Source: Flagellatimonas centrodinii (GTDB lineage: Bacteria; Pseudomonadota; Gammaproteobacteria; Nevskiales; Nevskiaceae). Taken from it: 64,000 nucleotides of DNA. The translations under genes and the position numbers were made by a program. The notes below the pieces were generated by a model, which worked only from the letters and a program-made list of their open reading frames with translations, did not search any database and had not been told where the DNA came from. Below are positions 25,987 through 34,495 of this stretch, piece after piece. Location of the stretch: positions 1,302,001 through 1,366,000 of the forward strand of contig NZ_CP092104.1 in NCBI RefSeq assembly GCF_016918765.2. The letters run 5' to 3'. Position 1 is the first letter of the stretch, and each line of letters starts with the position of its first letter.

Positions 25987-27273
25987 TCAGCGTGCGCGCC
26001 AGACGCGGAAGGCGGTCTTGTACTCGTCCCACAGGTACGCGAAGAACGCCTTCAGCACGCCACGACCGAGGTCCGGTGCCTGGCCATGGCCGAGCCGGGC
26101 GATCTGCTGGTAGTACCAACCCTGTTGCCCCAGTACGTTGAGAATCTTGAACAGGAAGATCGGGCTGGCGCCGCTGAGCCAGCGGGCGTTCCCCAGCTTC
26201 AGCGTCTTCTCGTAGGCTGGCATCACCGGCAGTTCGCCGCGCAGGGCGCGGGCCGGGGCATCGGTATCGGTGCACAGCGGCCGGCCGAGGCCGATGACAT
26301 CACAGTGGCCTTCCTGCAGCGCCGCCTCCATGCCCGCCGTGGTGCGGAAGCCGCCGGTCACCATCATCGGCATCTTCGCCACCTTGCGGATGCCCTCCGC
26401 GTAATCAAGGAAGTAGGCCTCGCGGGCGCGGGTACTGGCGCGCTGCGGGGCGGCGCTGTCGGCCTTGCCGGAAAAGCCCAGCAGCTGCGGCTGCTCGTAG
26501 GTGCCGCCGGAAATCTCCAGCAGGTCCACGCGTTCGCTGTTGAGCCACTCCACCACCTGCAGGCAGTCTTCGTTTGAAAAGCCGCCCTTGCGGAAGTCAT
26601 CGGAGTTCAGCTTGAGCGCCACCGGGAAGTCGTCGCCCACCGCCTTGCGGACCGCACGCAGGGTTTCCAGCAGGAAACGGGCGCGATTCTCCAGGCTACC
26701 GCCCCAGGCATCGGTGCGGCGGTTGGTGACCGGTGACAGGAACGACGACAGCAGATAGCCGTGCGCCGAGTGCACCTGCACCCCGGTAAAGCCGGTGTCG
26801 CGGGCGGTGACCGCCACCCGTGCAAAGCGCTGGATGAAGTCGAGAATCTCGTCCTCGGTGAGGGCACGCGGTTTGGCGTAGTTGCCCAGCATGTCGAGCT
26901 GGACCGCCGAGGGCCCCAGTGGACGCCCGGTCACATACCGCGGGGACTGCCGCCCGGCGTGCGAAATCTGCATCCACAGATGATTGCCGTTGACGGTGCC
27001 GGCCTTGGCCCAGGCGCGCAGTGCGGCTTCGCCCCCGTTGTTGTCGATGGCCACATTGCCGGGGCGCTCCAGCACCCGGCGGTCGATCTGCACATTGCCG
27101 GTCAGCAACAGCCCGGCGCCGCCTTCCGACCAGCGGCGGTAGAGCGTCTCCAGTTCCGGCGTCGCCTGCAGTTGCGGGTTGGCGAGGCCCTCGGTCATCG
27201 CCGCCTTGCACAGGCGGTTGGGCAGGGTGGCGCCACAGGGCAGGGTCAGCGGGCTGGACAGCAGGGCAGTCAT
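25987..27273 (-). CDS. NADH:flavin oxidoreductase (Old Yellow Enzyme family)
   Basis: 428 residues from ATG 27273, since the OYE fold begins at SSPLTLPCGATLPNRLCKAAM. The frame continues 46 codons upstream without homology. MTEGLANP, QISHAGRQSP (FMN and substrate His region), FTGVQVHSAHGYLLSSFLSP and TNRRTDAWGGSLENRARFLL are family blocks. GGFRTTAGMEAAL and DVIGLGRPL form the phosphate-binding end of the barrel. No Fe-S domain follows, so it is a single-domain ene-reductase-type enzyme with a C-terminal extension of about 65 residues. Probably co-transcribed with the downstream SDR. Confidence 0.92.
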   Translation of the reverse strand: MTALLSSPLTLPCGATLPNRLCKAAMTEGLANPQLQATPELETLYRRWSEGGAGLLLTGNVQIDRRVLERPGNVAIDNNGGEAALRAWAKAGTVNGNHLWMQISHAGRQSPRYVTGRPLGPSAVQLDMLGNYAKPRALTEDEILDFIQRFARVAVTARDTGFTGVQVHSAHGYLLSSFLSPVTNRRTDAWGGSLENRARFLLETLRAVRKAVGDDFPVALKLNSDDFRKGGFSNEDCLQVVEWLNSERVDLLEISGGTYEQPQLLGFSGKADSAAPQRASTRAREAYFLDYAEGIRKVAKMPMMVTGGFRTTAGMEAALQEGHCDVIGLGRPLCTDTDAPARALRGELPVMPAYEKTLKLGNARWLSGASPIFLFKILNVLGQQGWYYQQIARLGHGQAPDLGRGVLKAFFAYLWDEYKTAFRVWRAR

Positions 27274-27519
27274 CGACGGGGCTCCACGGTTGAACATACC
27301 GCAGGGTATGTGACGGATTGGTCCAGAGCAAACGTGAGGCTGGCGCCCGCAATGGGGAAAGGCAACAGCGACCGGACCGAGTGTGGTTGATTCCAACGAA
27401 TCACCAATCACGGGGCAAGTCTCAGCATTAACTGCACGGTTGAATTTAGGGTAATCCCCCCACAGGATAGCGGCAGCCGGGAGTGGAATTTTCTCGTAAC
27501 CTGAGTCGAGGAGGTTCCC

Positions 27520-27786
27520 ATGCGGAAATCACGATTTACCGACAGCCAGATCATGGCGGTGTTGAAGCAGGCAGAAGGTGGCGCGCCCGTGCCTGAGCTG
27601 TGCCGGGAGCACGGCATCAGCTCGGCGACGTTCTACAAGTGGCGGTCGAAGTTCGGCGGCTTGGACGTCTCGCAGCTCACCCGGATGAAGGAGCTGGAGG
27701 ACGAGAACCGGCGGCTGAAGAAGATGTACGCCGAGTCCCAGATGAGCGCGGAGCTGCTGAAGGAAGCGCTGTCAAAAAAATGGTGA
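27520..27786 (+). CDS. IS3-family transposase OrfA
   Basis: 88 residues with a helix-turn-helix ([36 protein letters not shown]) and a leucine-zipper-like tail ([15 protein letters not shown]), the DNA-binding and multimerisation part of IS3-family transposase. It ends SKKW then TGA, with AAA AAA read from the A7 run at 27774-27780. Slippage by -1 there joins it to OrfB. GAGGAGG precedes the ATG. Confidence 0.93.
   Translation: MRKSRFTDSQIMAVLKQAEGGAPVPELCREHGISSATFYKWRSKFGGLDVSQLTRMKELEDENRRLKKMYAESQMSAELLKEALSKKW
27774..27780 (+). promoter_or_regulatory. A7 slippery site for programmed -1 frameshift in the IS
   Basis: AAAAAAA within TCAAAAAAATGG at the end of orfA. In the orfA frame this reads AAA AAA TGG TGA; slipping back one base gives AAA AAA ATG GTG and continues into orfB. 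IS3-family elements use such sites to make OrfAB transposase. Confidence 0.75.
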
Positions 27787-28607
27787 GGCCATCTCAGCGC
27801 CGAGAGATGGCCCGATGGGCGGTAACTTCCAAGGCGATCAGCATCCGGCAGGCCTGTGTGACCTTTCAGGTCAGCGAGACCTGCTACCGGTACCAAGCCA
27901 AAGCCGAGCCTGAAAACGTGCGCATTGCCGATTGGCTGGTGCGGCTCACCAGTACCTACCGCAACTGGGGCTTTGGGCTGTGCTTCCTGTACCTGCGCAA
28001 CGTCAAGGGGTTCGGGTGGAACCACAAGCGCGTCTACCGGATATATCGCGAACTGGAGCTCAATCTCCGCATCAAACCGAAGAAGCGGCTGCTGCGACAG
28101 CTGCCGCGGCCCCTGACAGTACCGCTGGCATGTAACGAGGTCTGGTCGATGGACTTCATGCACGACCAGCTCAGTGACGGCCGCAGCTTTCGGTTGTTCA
28201 ACGTGCTGGATGACTACAACCGGGAAGGGCTCGGGATCGAAGTGGATCTATCGCTGCCATCGACACGGGTTATCCGCAGCCTGGAGCAGATCATCGAATG
28301 GCGCGGCACACCGCGGGTCCTGAGGTGCGACAACGGCCCGGAACTGATCAGTGGCGCGCTCATGACCTGGGCCAGGGAGAAAGGCATCCGCATCGAATAC
28401 ATCCAGCCGGGAAAGCCGCAGCAAAATGCCTATGTCGAGCGCTACAACCGAACCGTACGCTACGACTGGCTGAGTCAACACCTGTTTCACAGCATCGAGC
28501 AGGTGCAGCAATCCGCCACCGACTGGCTCTGGTCGTACAATCACGAAAGGCCAAATATGGCACTTGGTGGCATTACCCCCATGCAGCGGCTTGCTGCCGC
28601 TGCGTAG
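27780..28607 (+). CDS. IS3-family transposase OrfB (DDE integrase core)
   Basis: About 275 residues counted from the ATG at 27780 that lies in the slippery region; the functional enzyme is probably the OrfAB fusion. The rve-type core has the catalytic acids in [21 protein letters not shown] and [10 protein letters not shown] (DD35E). [29 protein letters not shown] and [15 protein letters not shown] are hallmarks of the IS407/IS2 side of the IS3 family. No internal stop is seen. Confidence 0.93.
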   Translation: MVRPSQRREMARWAVTSKAISIRQACVTFQVSETCYRYQAKAEPENVRIADWLVRLTSTYRNWGFGLCFLYLRNVKGFGWNHKRVYRIYRELELNLRIKPKKRLLRQLPRPLTVPLACNEVWSMDFMHDQLSDGRSFRLFNVLDDYNREGLGIEVDLSLPSTRVIRSLEQIIEWRGTPRVLRCDNGPELISGALMTWAREKGIRIEYIQPGKPQQNAYVERYNRTVRYDWLSQHLFHSIEQVQQSATDWLWSYNHERPNMALGGITPMQRLAAAA

Positions 28608-28644
28608 CTCCACTTCTGAATGCCGTTAAAAATGGGGGGATTAC

Positions 28645-29615
28645 CGCACCTTGTCGAAAAGCCACTTTGATTTGATCGCACGGGTTTCGCCCTGCTGGGT
28701 GAGCTCCGCCGTTTAGCGAGCACTGCTCGCTGGCGGGGCTCACGACCCGGCATGGAAGCCGGGGCCGGAGTGGATTAGCGAGGTGATGTGTCGCCAGGAT
28801 GGCCAATGCCAAGGTGCATTCGCGGCAAACCCCAAAAGCGGCGTCGGCTCTGAGGATGGAACTTCGTCGACACGCTTTCCTATTTCGGTTGCAACGGTTC
28901 CGCCCTGCTGGGCGGGTCTCTTTTCTTTGCTTGCCCAAAAGAAAAGAGACGAAAAGAAAGGGCACCCGGAGAGGGCGCCGGCTGCGCACTTCGGACACAC
29001 CTCGCGCCGGTCATCCTGACGACACGTCATCTCTCGCACCGACCCCGGCCCGGACATCCATGTCCGGGCGTTCGCCCCGCCAGCGAGCTGTGCTCGCTAA
29101 ACGGCAAGGCTCACCGTGCTCGGGGCCGGGCCAAAGCGGCTCCTGCCGCGATGGCCCTGAGCGGGACATCGTGTCCCGCGCTCCCCTGCGCTCGTCAGAC
29201 CGTCCGGCGCCCTCTAACGGGACGAAAAGCCACAGCGACCGGACCAGGACGCTTTTCGCTTCTGGGGCCCCTTGGCGTGGACCGAGCAGCGCAGCGCGCA
29301 CAGGGGTCAGCCGGACACGATGTCCGGCTGAGGGATGCGACGACAGGATGTCGTCTCAGACCGACCCCGAGCACGTGAGCAGCGCAGAGCACCGGCGACA
29401 GCCGGGACACGCCTCGGGGTGTGCTTTCTTTTGGTTACTTTTCTTTGCACAAGCAAAGAAAAGTGACTCGCCCAGTAGGGCGAAACCGTTGCTGGCGAGT
29501 GAAGAACAGGTGTCGACGCAGTGGCTTACCGTCGGTTGGACTTACGCCAAGTGAAAGCGCATGTGCAGGAATCGCTGAGACTTGCCCAATCACCTGTCAC
29601 GGCGCCAAAGGCGCC
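28645..29615. repeat. Gene-free island of nested inverted repeats and hairpins
   Basis: 970 bases between the IS and mutM. Outer arms: 28891-28965 and 29419-29492 are inverted copies, and each contains a hairpin (28916-28950 with a 13-base stem; 29434-29467). Inner arms: 28708-28739 and 29074-29105 are inverted copies differing at one of 32 positions, each again with an AGCGAGC hairpin. Small palindromes follow: 29048-29069, 29161-29179, 29308-29330 and 29339-29355, all with an ACA-N3-TGT centre or close to it. A partial third copy of the outer arm lies at 28683-28700. A 251-codon open frame (28799-29554) crosses these repeats and looks spurious. Confidence 0.8.
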
Positions 29616-30434
29616 TCACCGCTGACAGCGCGGGCAGTAGCAGCTGGCGCGCTGACCGATGCGGGACAGCCGGATCGGGGTGCCGCAGGTGCGGCAGGGG
29701 GCGCCGCCGCGGCCGTAGACGAACAGGTCCTGCTGAAAGTAGCCCGACTCGCCGTGGGCGCCGGCGAAGTCGCGCAGGGTGGTACCGCCCTGGATGACAG
29801 CGGCCTCCAGCACCGCCTTCACCGCTTCAGCCAGTGCGTGGTATTCGCGACGGGTCACCTTGCCGGCCGCGCGGCTGGGGCGGATACCGGCCCGGAACAG
29901 CGACTCTGCGGCGTAGATGTTGCCGGCGCCCACCACCGTCTCGCCGTCCATCAGGAAACTTTTGACCGGGCCGCTGCGCCGGCGTGAGCGCTGGAACAGG
30001 TAGTCGCCATTGAACGCCGGATCGAACGGTTCGGGGCCGAGATGATCGAGCAGCACATGGCCGGCGGCATCGCCCGGCCATAGCAGCACGGCACCGAAGC
30101 GGCGCGGGTCGTGCAGGCGCAGCAGCACGTTGCCGGACAGTTGCAGGTCGACATGGTCGTGCTTGCGTAGCGGGACCTCCGGCGTCAGCACGAACAGCCG
30201 GCCGGACATGCCCAGGTGCACCATCAGCCGGTCGCCGGAATCCAGCAACAGCAGCAGATACTTGCCGCGGCGGTCGGTGCCGGTAATGGTCTGGCCGGTC
30301 AGCCGCTGCTCCAACCCGGGCTCGACCGGCCAGCGCAGCCGCCGGTCGCGCACGGTGACGGATTCGATCCGCTGCCCGGTCACATGGGGGGTGACACCCC
30401 GCCGAACCGTCTCGACCTCGGGCAGTTCCGGCAT
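29616..30434 (-). CDS. mutM: Formamidopyrimidine-DNA glycosylase
   Basis: 272 residues. The mature N terminus PELPEVE gives the catalytic Pro1 and Glu2. GHVLLDHLGPEPFD and GAGNIYAAESLFRAGI are the helix-two-turn-helix region, and GGTTLRDF precedes the zinc finger C-x2-C-x16-C-x2-C at the end (CRTC...CPRC). It excises oxidised purines such as 8-oxoguanine. It ends at the GGCGCC-rich hairpin next to the repeat island. The DUF4340 gene ends nine bases before its start in the same direction, so it could lie at the end of that operon. Confidence 0.96.
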   Translation of the reverse strand: MPELPEVETVRRGVTPHVTGQRIESVTVRDRRLRWPVEPGLEQRLTGQTITGTDRRGKYLLLLLDSGDRLMVHLGMSGRLFVLTPEVPLRKHDHVDLQLSGNVLLRLHDPRRFGAVLLWPGDAAGHVLLDHLGPEPFDPAFNGDYLFQRSRRRSGPVKSFLMDGETVVGAGNIYAAESLFRAGIRPSRAAGKVTRREYHALAEAVKAVLEAAVIQGGTTLRDFAGAHGESGYFQQDLFVYGRGGAPCRTCGTPIRLSRIGQRASCYCPRCQR

Positions 30435-30443
30435 GGCGGACGG

Positions 30444-31307
30444 TCAGCCGGCGCTGGCGTCGTCGGCCGGCGCTGCTTCGGCCGGCAACTGCAACAGCGT
30501 GTCGACCAGGGCCCGCGACAGGGTATGCCGCACCCGACGTTCGAGGTCCACCAGTTCGAACTGCGGTTCGCGGCGGGCGATGCCGTACCGCTGCTGGCGG
30601 CCATCGGCGAAGCGCAGCGTGACGAATTCGGTGGGGGCTTCGGCATCGTCTTCGAGCGCGCCGTTCCACATCGCCTGCGCCTCGCGCCAGCCATTGACCA
30701 CCGCCATCATGCGGTCGGCACTGGCCTGCGGGTGCTGGTCGGCCTGCCAGATGCCGTCGGTTTCGGTGAGGGTCAGGTCGGGCGTTTCGATGGCCACGAG
30801 CGTGGCCTCGGGGGCCACCAGTTGCTTGCTGACAAGGTCACTGTAGTCGGCATCCAGCGCGGCGCTGGGCGGGTCGTCGACCAGCACCACGCGATCGCCG
30901 GTGTCGACATAGCGCTGGAACGCCAGCGGCTCCATGCCGCCAAAGGCGAGGGACCGGTCATTGAGCGTCACCGTGTACTGCGGCGGCGCCAGGCCGACCA
31001 CGGCGCGATCGACGCTGGCATCGACCGCGCGTTTCACCGGCAGGCTGGCGACACTGAGGATGCCGTTCACCTCCAGGTTGTCGGCGCGGGCCTGCACCGG
31101 GGCCACCAATTGCCAGGGGCCCTCGCCTTCGCGTTCAAGCCGGATCGCCGGCTTGCCGGTGTGGGCAACCTCGAGACGGGTGATCGCCGCTTCGGTGAGC
31201 GGCGTCAGCGGTTCAACCGGCTCGACCTGCTCGCGGCTGAACCACACCGCGGCGCCGAGCCCGGCCACCGCCAGCAACAGCAGGCCATTGAGATGGGTAC
31301 GTTTCAT
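30444..31307 (-). CDS. DUF4340 periplasmic-side component of Gld-like ABC system
   Basis: 287 residues with one N-terminal membrane segment (GLLLLAVAGLGAAVWF) followed by a soluble DUF4340 body with repeated beta motifs (ITRLEVAHTGKPAIRLERE, WQLVAPVQARADNLEVNGIL). In many bacteria DUF4340 genes follow a three-gene ABC set like the one upstream (ATPase, permease, GldG-like). Only eight bases separate it from the GldG-like stop. Function unknown; a role in an envelope complex is inferred from context. Confidence 0.8.
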   Translation of the reverse strand: MKRTHLNGLLLLAVAGLGAAVWFSREQVEPVEPLTPLTEAAITRLEVAHTGKPAIRLEREGEGPWQLVAPVQARADNLEVNGILSVASLPVKRAVDASVDRAVVGLAPPQYTVTLNDRSLAFGGMEPLAFQRYVDTGDRVVLVDDPPSAALDADYSDLVSKQLVAPEATLVAIETPDLTLTETDGIWQADQHPQASADRMMAVVNGWREAQAMWNGALEDDAEAPTEFVTLRFADGRQQRYGIARREPQFELVDLERRVRHTLSRALVDTLLQLPAEAAPADDASAG

Positions 31308-31315
31308 GGTTGACC

Positions 31316-32653
31316 TCAGCGACGCCGGCGCACCAGCCAGCGGCTGACGCCGAAGCCGAGCAGCAACAGCGGCAGCACGCCGACGAAGCCGGCCACGATG
31401 ACCTTCGAGCCGATGGCGCCAAGGGTGATGACGGTATCGGGCGCGGCGGGCACGTCGATGTTGAGCTGGGCATCACGGGAGGCCAGCCATTGCAGCAGGT
31501 TGAGCGCCAGCGCCTGGTTGCCGAGCTCCACCAGATGGGCGTTGCTGAGGAAGTCAGCGTCGCCGATCAACGCCACCCGCTGGGTGCGGGCGTCATCGCC
31601 CTCGCCGAGGGAGCGGGTCAGGGTGGCACCGATGGTCAGCGGGCCGGGGATATCCAGGTCATCCAGCGCCACCGTGCCGCCGCTGATATCGCCGGTCTCC
31701 AGCCAGGCGGCCTCACTGGTCACCAGCAGGGCCTGCTGCTGCCAACCCTCGGGTGGTGTCAGTGCCAGGGCCCGCGCCAGTGGGAACAGGGTGACCTGGT
31801 CCATGCCGCGGGTGACCGGGTTTTCTGGGTAGCTGATGGCGGCAAAGAAGCCGGGGTGGCCGGTGCCCAGCAACTGGTATTCGGGGAAGATGGCGTAGCC
31901 GTCGAGCCAGCGCAGGCCCAGATCGTCGGCCAGCGGCGCCAGACCGGTTGGCGTATCGGGATCGGCCAGCCACAGCAGATTGCCGCCGTCAGCGACGTAC
32001 TGGCGGATCAGCTCGATTTCGCCGGGCAGGTAGTCCTTCTCCGGGCTGGCCAGCACCAGCACGCTGGTGTTCTCGGGAATCTGCGGCGTCTGCACCAGAT
32101 TCAGGCCCTGCACCTTGAGGCCCTTGTCGCGCAGTACGGCGGCGAGACCGGACAGCGCCAACTGGTTGTCGTCCCCTTCCAGCGGCCGCTCGCCATGGCC
32201 ACCGACGAACACGGCCCATTGCTCGCCACCGTAGGCGAGGCGTTGCAGCGCGGTGGTGACCAGCGGTTCGGTGGTGCCGGTGATGGTCTCGCGGCGGCCC
32301 TGATACTCGACCACGATCTGGCCGGGCTGGCGGATCTCGAATTCGCGCACCGCCTGCGGGTTGGTGCTGGGGTCGATGAAGCTCAACTCGATGTCCGGCT
32401 TGGCGCGGGTGTAGCGCTCGAGATCGGCGGTGACGCTCTGCCGGATCGGATCGCCGGAGTAGGCGAAGACACGGAAGATGATCGGTTCGGGCATGGACGC
32501 CAGCTGCGCCTCGCTGGCGGCGGTCAGGCTATTGCGACCGCCGGCAGTCCAGTCCATCGCGGTGCTGAAGCGGACCGACAGCCAGCCGAGCAGCACGATC
32601 ACGGCGACGAACAGGCCGATCCCGGTGAGTTTCTGCAATCCTTGGGTTTTCAT
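31316..32653 (-). CDS. GldG-like ABC transporter auxiliary protein
   Basis: 445 residues. An N-terminal membrane helix (GIGLFVAVIVLLGWLSV), a large extracytoplasmic domain with VEYQGRRETITGTTEPLVTT and LVLASPEKDYLPGEIELIRQYV (ABC_transp_aux/GldG type), and a C-terminal helix (VIVAGFVGVLPLLLLGFGV) ending in basic residues. Such proteins accompany ABC-2 permeases; GldG is needed for gliding in Bacteroidetes, but most proteobacterial homologues have no known motility role. It lies 12 bases behind the permease gene and is clearly in the same operon. Confidence 0.85.
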   Translation of the reverse strand: MKTQGLQKLTGIGLFVAVIVLLGWLSVRFSTAMDWTAGGRNSLTAASEAQLASMPEPIIFRVFAYSGDPIRQSVTADLERYTRAKPDIELSFIDPSTNPQAVREFEIRQPGQIVVEYQGRRETITGTTEPLVTTALQRLAYGGEQWAVFVGGHGERPLEGDDNQLALSGLAAVLRDKGLKVQGLNLVQTPQIPENTSVLVLASPEKDYLPGEIELIRQYVADGGNLLWLADPDTPTGLAPLADDLGLRWLDGYAIFPEYQLLGTGHPGFFAAISYPENPVTRGMDQVTLFPLARALALTPPEGWQQQALLVTSEAAWLETGDISGGTVALDDLDIPGPLTIGATLTRSLGEGDDARTQRVALIGDADFLSNAHLVELGNQALALNLLQWLASRDAQLNIDVPAAPDTVITLGAIGSKVIVAGFVGVLPLLLLGFGVSRWLVRRRR

Positions 32654-32665
32654 CGGCGCGTTCCT

Positions 32666-33406
32666 TTATTGCCGTTCGAGGTCGAGCCGTTGCACGGTCA
32701 ACCCCAGGAACAGGGCGGTGAAGAGCAGGTAGTAGGCGACGTCGGCGGTATCGAAAACGCCGCGCCGCAGGCTTTCGTAATGGTCGATCAGCGACAGGTA
32801 GGCGAACACCTCGGCGAACGGCATGCCGTCGTTGAAGCTGAGGATGTTGATCAGCCACACCAGCAGCAGCAGACCGAAGCTGCCGACGGCCGCAATGGTG
32901 GGTTCACGCGTCAACGAGGAGACGAACAGCCCGGCGGCGGCAAACGCCATCATCAGCAGCAACAGGCCCAACAGGCCGGCCGCAACCCGGCCGAGGTCAA
33001 GATTGGTGGCGTGCATCAGTGACAGCGGCATCAGCGCCGCCAGCCCGACCAGCGCCAGCACGAAGCCCATCACCCCGAGAAACTTGCCGAGCACGATCTC
33101 GCTGAGCGAGACCGGCGCCGACAGCAGCAGGGTGAGGGTGCCGGATTTCCGTTCCTCGGCGAACAGCCGCATGGTCATCAGCGGCATGATCAGCAGCACC
33201 AGGATGGTGGCAAAGCCGAACACCTGGCCGGCCACCACATCGGAGACACCGAACTGTTCGCCGGGAAACGGGTTGGTGATGTACTCGAACAGCACGTTGA
33301 CGAAGACGAAGCCCAGCAGCAGCTGGACCACCGCGAGCACGGCCCAGGCCAGGGGAGAGAGAAAGATGCGCCGCAATTCGGCGCGGGCGATGGTCAGGGT
33401 GTTCAT
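32666..33406 (-). CDS. ABC-2 type transporter permease (GldF-like)
   Basis: 246 residues with six predicted membrane helices, including WAVLAVVQLLLGFVFVNVLF near the N terminus and YYLLFTALFLGLTV at the C terminus. MTMRLFAEERKSGTLTLLLS is the signature loop of ABC-2 permeases of the GldF/NosY type. The start ATG overlaps the ATPase stop by four bases. It probably forms the membrane part of an exporter with the ATPase upstream and the GldG-like and DUF4340 proteins downstream. Confidence 0.88.
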   Translation of the reverse strand: MNTLTIARAELRRIFLSPLAWAVLAVVQLLLGFVFVNVLFEYITNPFPGEQFGVSDVVAGQVFGFATILVLLIMPLMTMRLFAEERKSGTLTLLLSAPVSLSEIVLGKFLGVMGFVLALVGLAALMPLSLMHATNLDLGRVAAGLLGLLLLMMAFAAAGLFVSSLTREPTIAAVGSFGLLLLVWLINILSFNDGMPFAEVFAYLSLIDHYESLRRGVFDTADVAYYLLFTALFLGLTVQRLDLERQ

Positions 33407-34344
33407 GCGGCCAGCCTCGGCGTATCGCTGGAGGTGAGGGAAACAAAGATGTCTTCGAGGGTGCGGGTCTGGGCGTGCAGCTCGTAGAGCCCCCAGTCAC
33501 GTTCGGCGGCAGCAGCGGCCAGCGCCTCCCGCGGGTCCTCGCCGTCGTTGCAGCGCAGCTGGAAGCTGCCCTCGCCGGTTGCGGCGACCCCGGCAATGCC
33601 CGGCAAACCGGCCAGCACCTCGGCCGGTGGCGGGCGCCGCAGCCGCAACTGCAGCGTTTCCAACCGGTCGGCGCCCTCCGGCCGCACCGGTTCGTCGTAG
33701 ACCGCTCGGCCACGGGCGATGATCATCACCCGCGAACACACCGCCTGGATCTCCGGCAGGATGTGGCTGGACAGGATCACCGAATGGTTGCGCCCGAGAT
33801 CGGCAATGAGGGCGCGGATCTCGCGAATCTGGATCGGGTCGAGCCCGACGGTGGGTTCGTCGAGGATGATCACCGGCGGCCGGTGGATGATGGCCTGCGC
33901 CAGCCCCACCCGCTGTTGGTAGCCCTTCGACAGGTTGCTGATGAGCCGCCGACTCACGTCGGTGAGGCCGCAGTCTTGCTTGGCGGAGGCTACCGCCTCG
34001 CGCCGCGGGGCGCCGCGCAGGCCGTGCAGGCCGGCGGCGAAATCGAGGTATTCGTCGACCGTCAGCTCGCCATAGACCGGCGGCTGTTCGGGCAGGTAGC
34101 CGAGGGCCTGTTTGGCCTTCTTCGGGTCGTCGGCGAGGGCGACCCCCTTGATGGCGACGGTGCCGGCGCTGGGGGCCAGGGTGCCGGTCAGCATCTTCAT
34201 GGTGGTGGACTTGCCGGCGCCGTTGGGGCCCAGCAGGCCGAGCACCTCGCCCTTGCGCAAGGTCAGGGAGAGGTCTTCAACGGCGGTCTGCGGGCCATAG
34301 CGACGGGTCAGGCCGCGTGCTTCGATGAGGATTTCGTGATCCAT
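33403..34344 (-). CDS. ABC transporter ATP-binding protein (GldA-like)
   Basis: 313 residues. Walker A GPNGAGKS (about 39-46), signature LSKGYQQRVGLAQ, Walker B VIILDEPTVGLDP and the H-loop SSHILPEIQAV are all present. A C-terminal domain of about 90 residues with weak sequence signal is typical of ATPases that pair with ABC-2 permeases. First gene of a four-gene operon (ATPase, permease, GldG-like, DUF4340). The substrate is unknown. Confidence 0.92.
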   Translation of the reverse strand: MDHEILIEARGLTRRYGPQTAVEDLSLTLRKGEVLGLLGPNGAGKSTTMKMLTGTLAPSAGTVAIKGVALADDPKKAKQALGYLPEQPPVYGELTVDEYLDFAAGLHGLRGAPRREAVASAKQDCGLTDVSRRLISNLSKGYQQRVGLAQAIIHRPPVIILDEPTVGLDPIQIREIRALIADLGRNHSVILSSHILPEIQAVCSRVMIIARGRAVYDEPVRPEGADRLETLQLRLRRPPPAEVLAGLPGIAGVAATGEGSFQLRCNDGEDPREALAAAAAERDWGLYELHAQTRTLEDIFVSLTSSDTPRLAA

Positions 34345-34434
34345 GCCGATATTCTTCGTTCTGGGTGGATGACGCGGTGATAGACGCGTCGGCGCGGCGG
34401 GAGTTCCCGCCCCGGGGTGTCGATGATGCGGATT

Positions 34435-34463
34435 CCGCCGCAGGCTTCAAGCCCTTGCGGCGG
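34435..34463. other. Strong hairpin between TRAP protein and ABC operon
   Basis: CCGCCGCA-GGCTTCAAGCC-C-TTGCGGCGG: an outer 7-8 base stem and an inner GGCTT/AAGCC stem. It lies 33 bases downstream of the TRAP gene stop on the transcribed strand. No T-run follows, so termination is possible but unproven. Confidence 0.4.
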
Positions 34464-34495
34464 GGCCGGCGGGGCGTGCCGCCGACCCTCGCGGG

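Larger units (their letters stand above)
27451..28644 (+). mobile_element. Complete IS3-family insertion sequence (IS407-like)
   Basis: 1194 bases bounded by GTAATCCCCCCA (27451-27462) and its inverse TGGGGGGATTAC (28633-28644). The next 25 bases match imperfectly, including AGTGGA on both sides. It encodes OrfA and OrfB with an A7 slippery run at 27774-27780 for -1 frameshifting. No target-site duplication is visible: flanks are TTTAGG and CGCACC. Both orfs are intact, so the element may still be active. Confidence 0.88.

Noticed and set aside
27445-28650. Target-site duplication of the IS
   Set aside because: Flanks compared for 3-5 bases (AGG/CGC, TAGG/CGCA) do not match.
28799-29554. Open frame of 251 codons across the palindromic island
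   Set aside because: It reads straight through long inverted repeats and hairpins, has biased Arg/Ser/Pro composition, and shows no domain; similar frames in such repeats are known artefacts.
31310-33022. Open frame of 570 codons on the plus strand
   Set aside because: It is opposite the GldG-like and permease genes, which have clear families and membrane segments; its His/Gln/Val-rich sequence is typical of antisense frames in GC-rich DNA.
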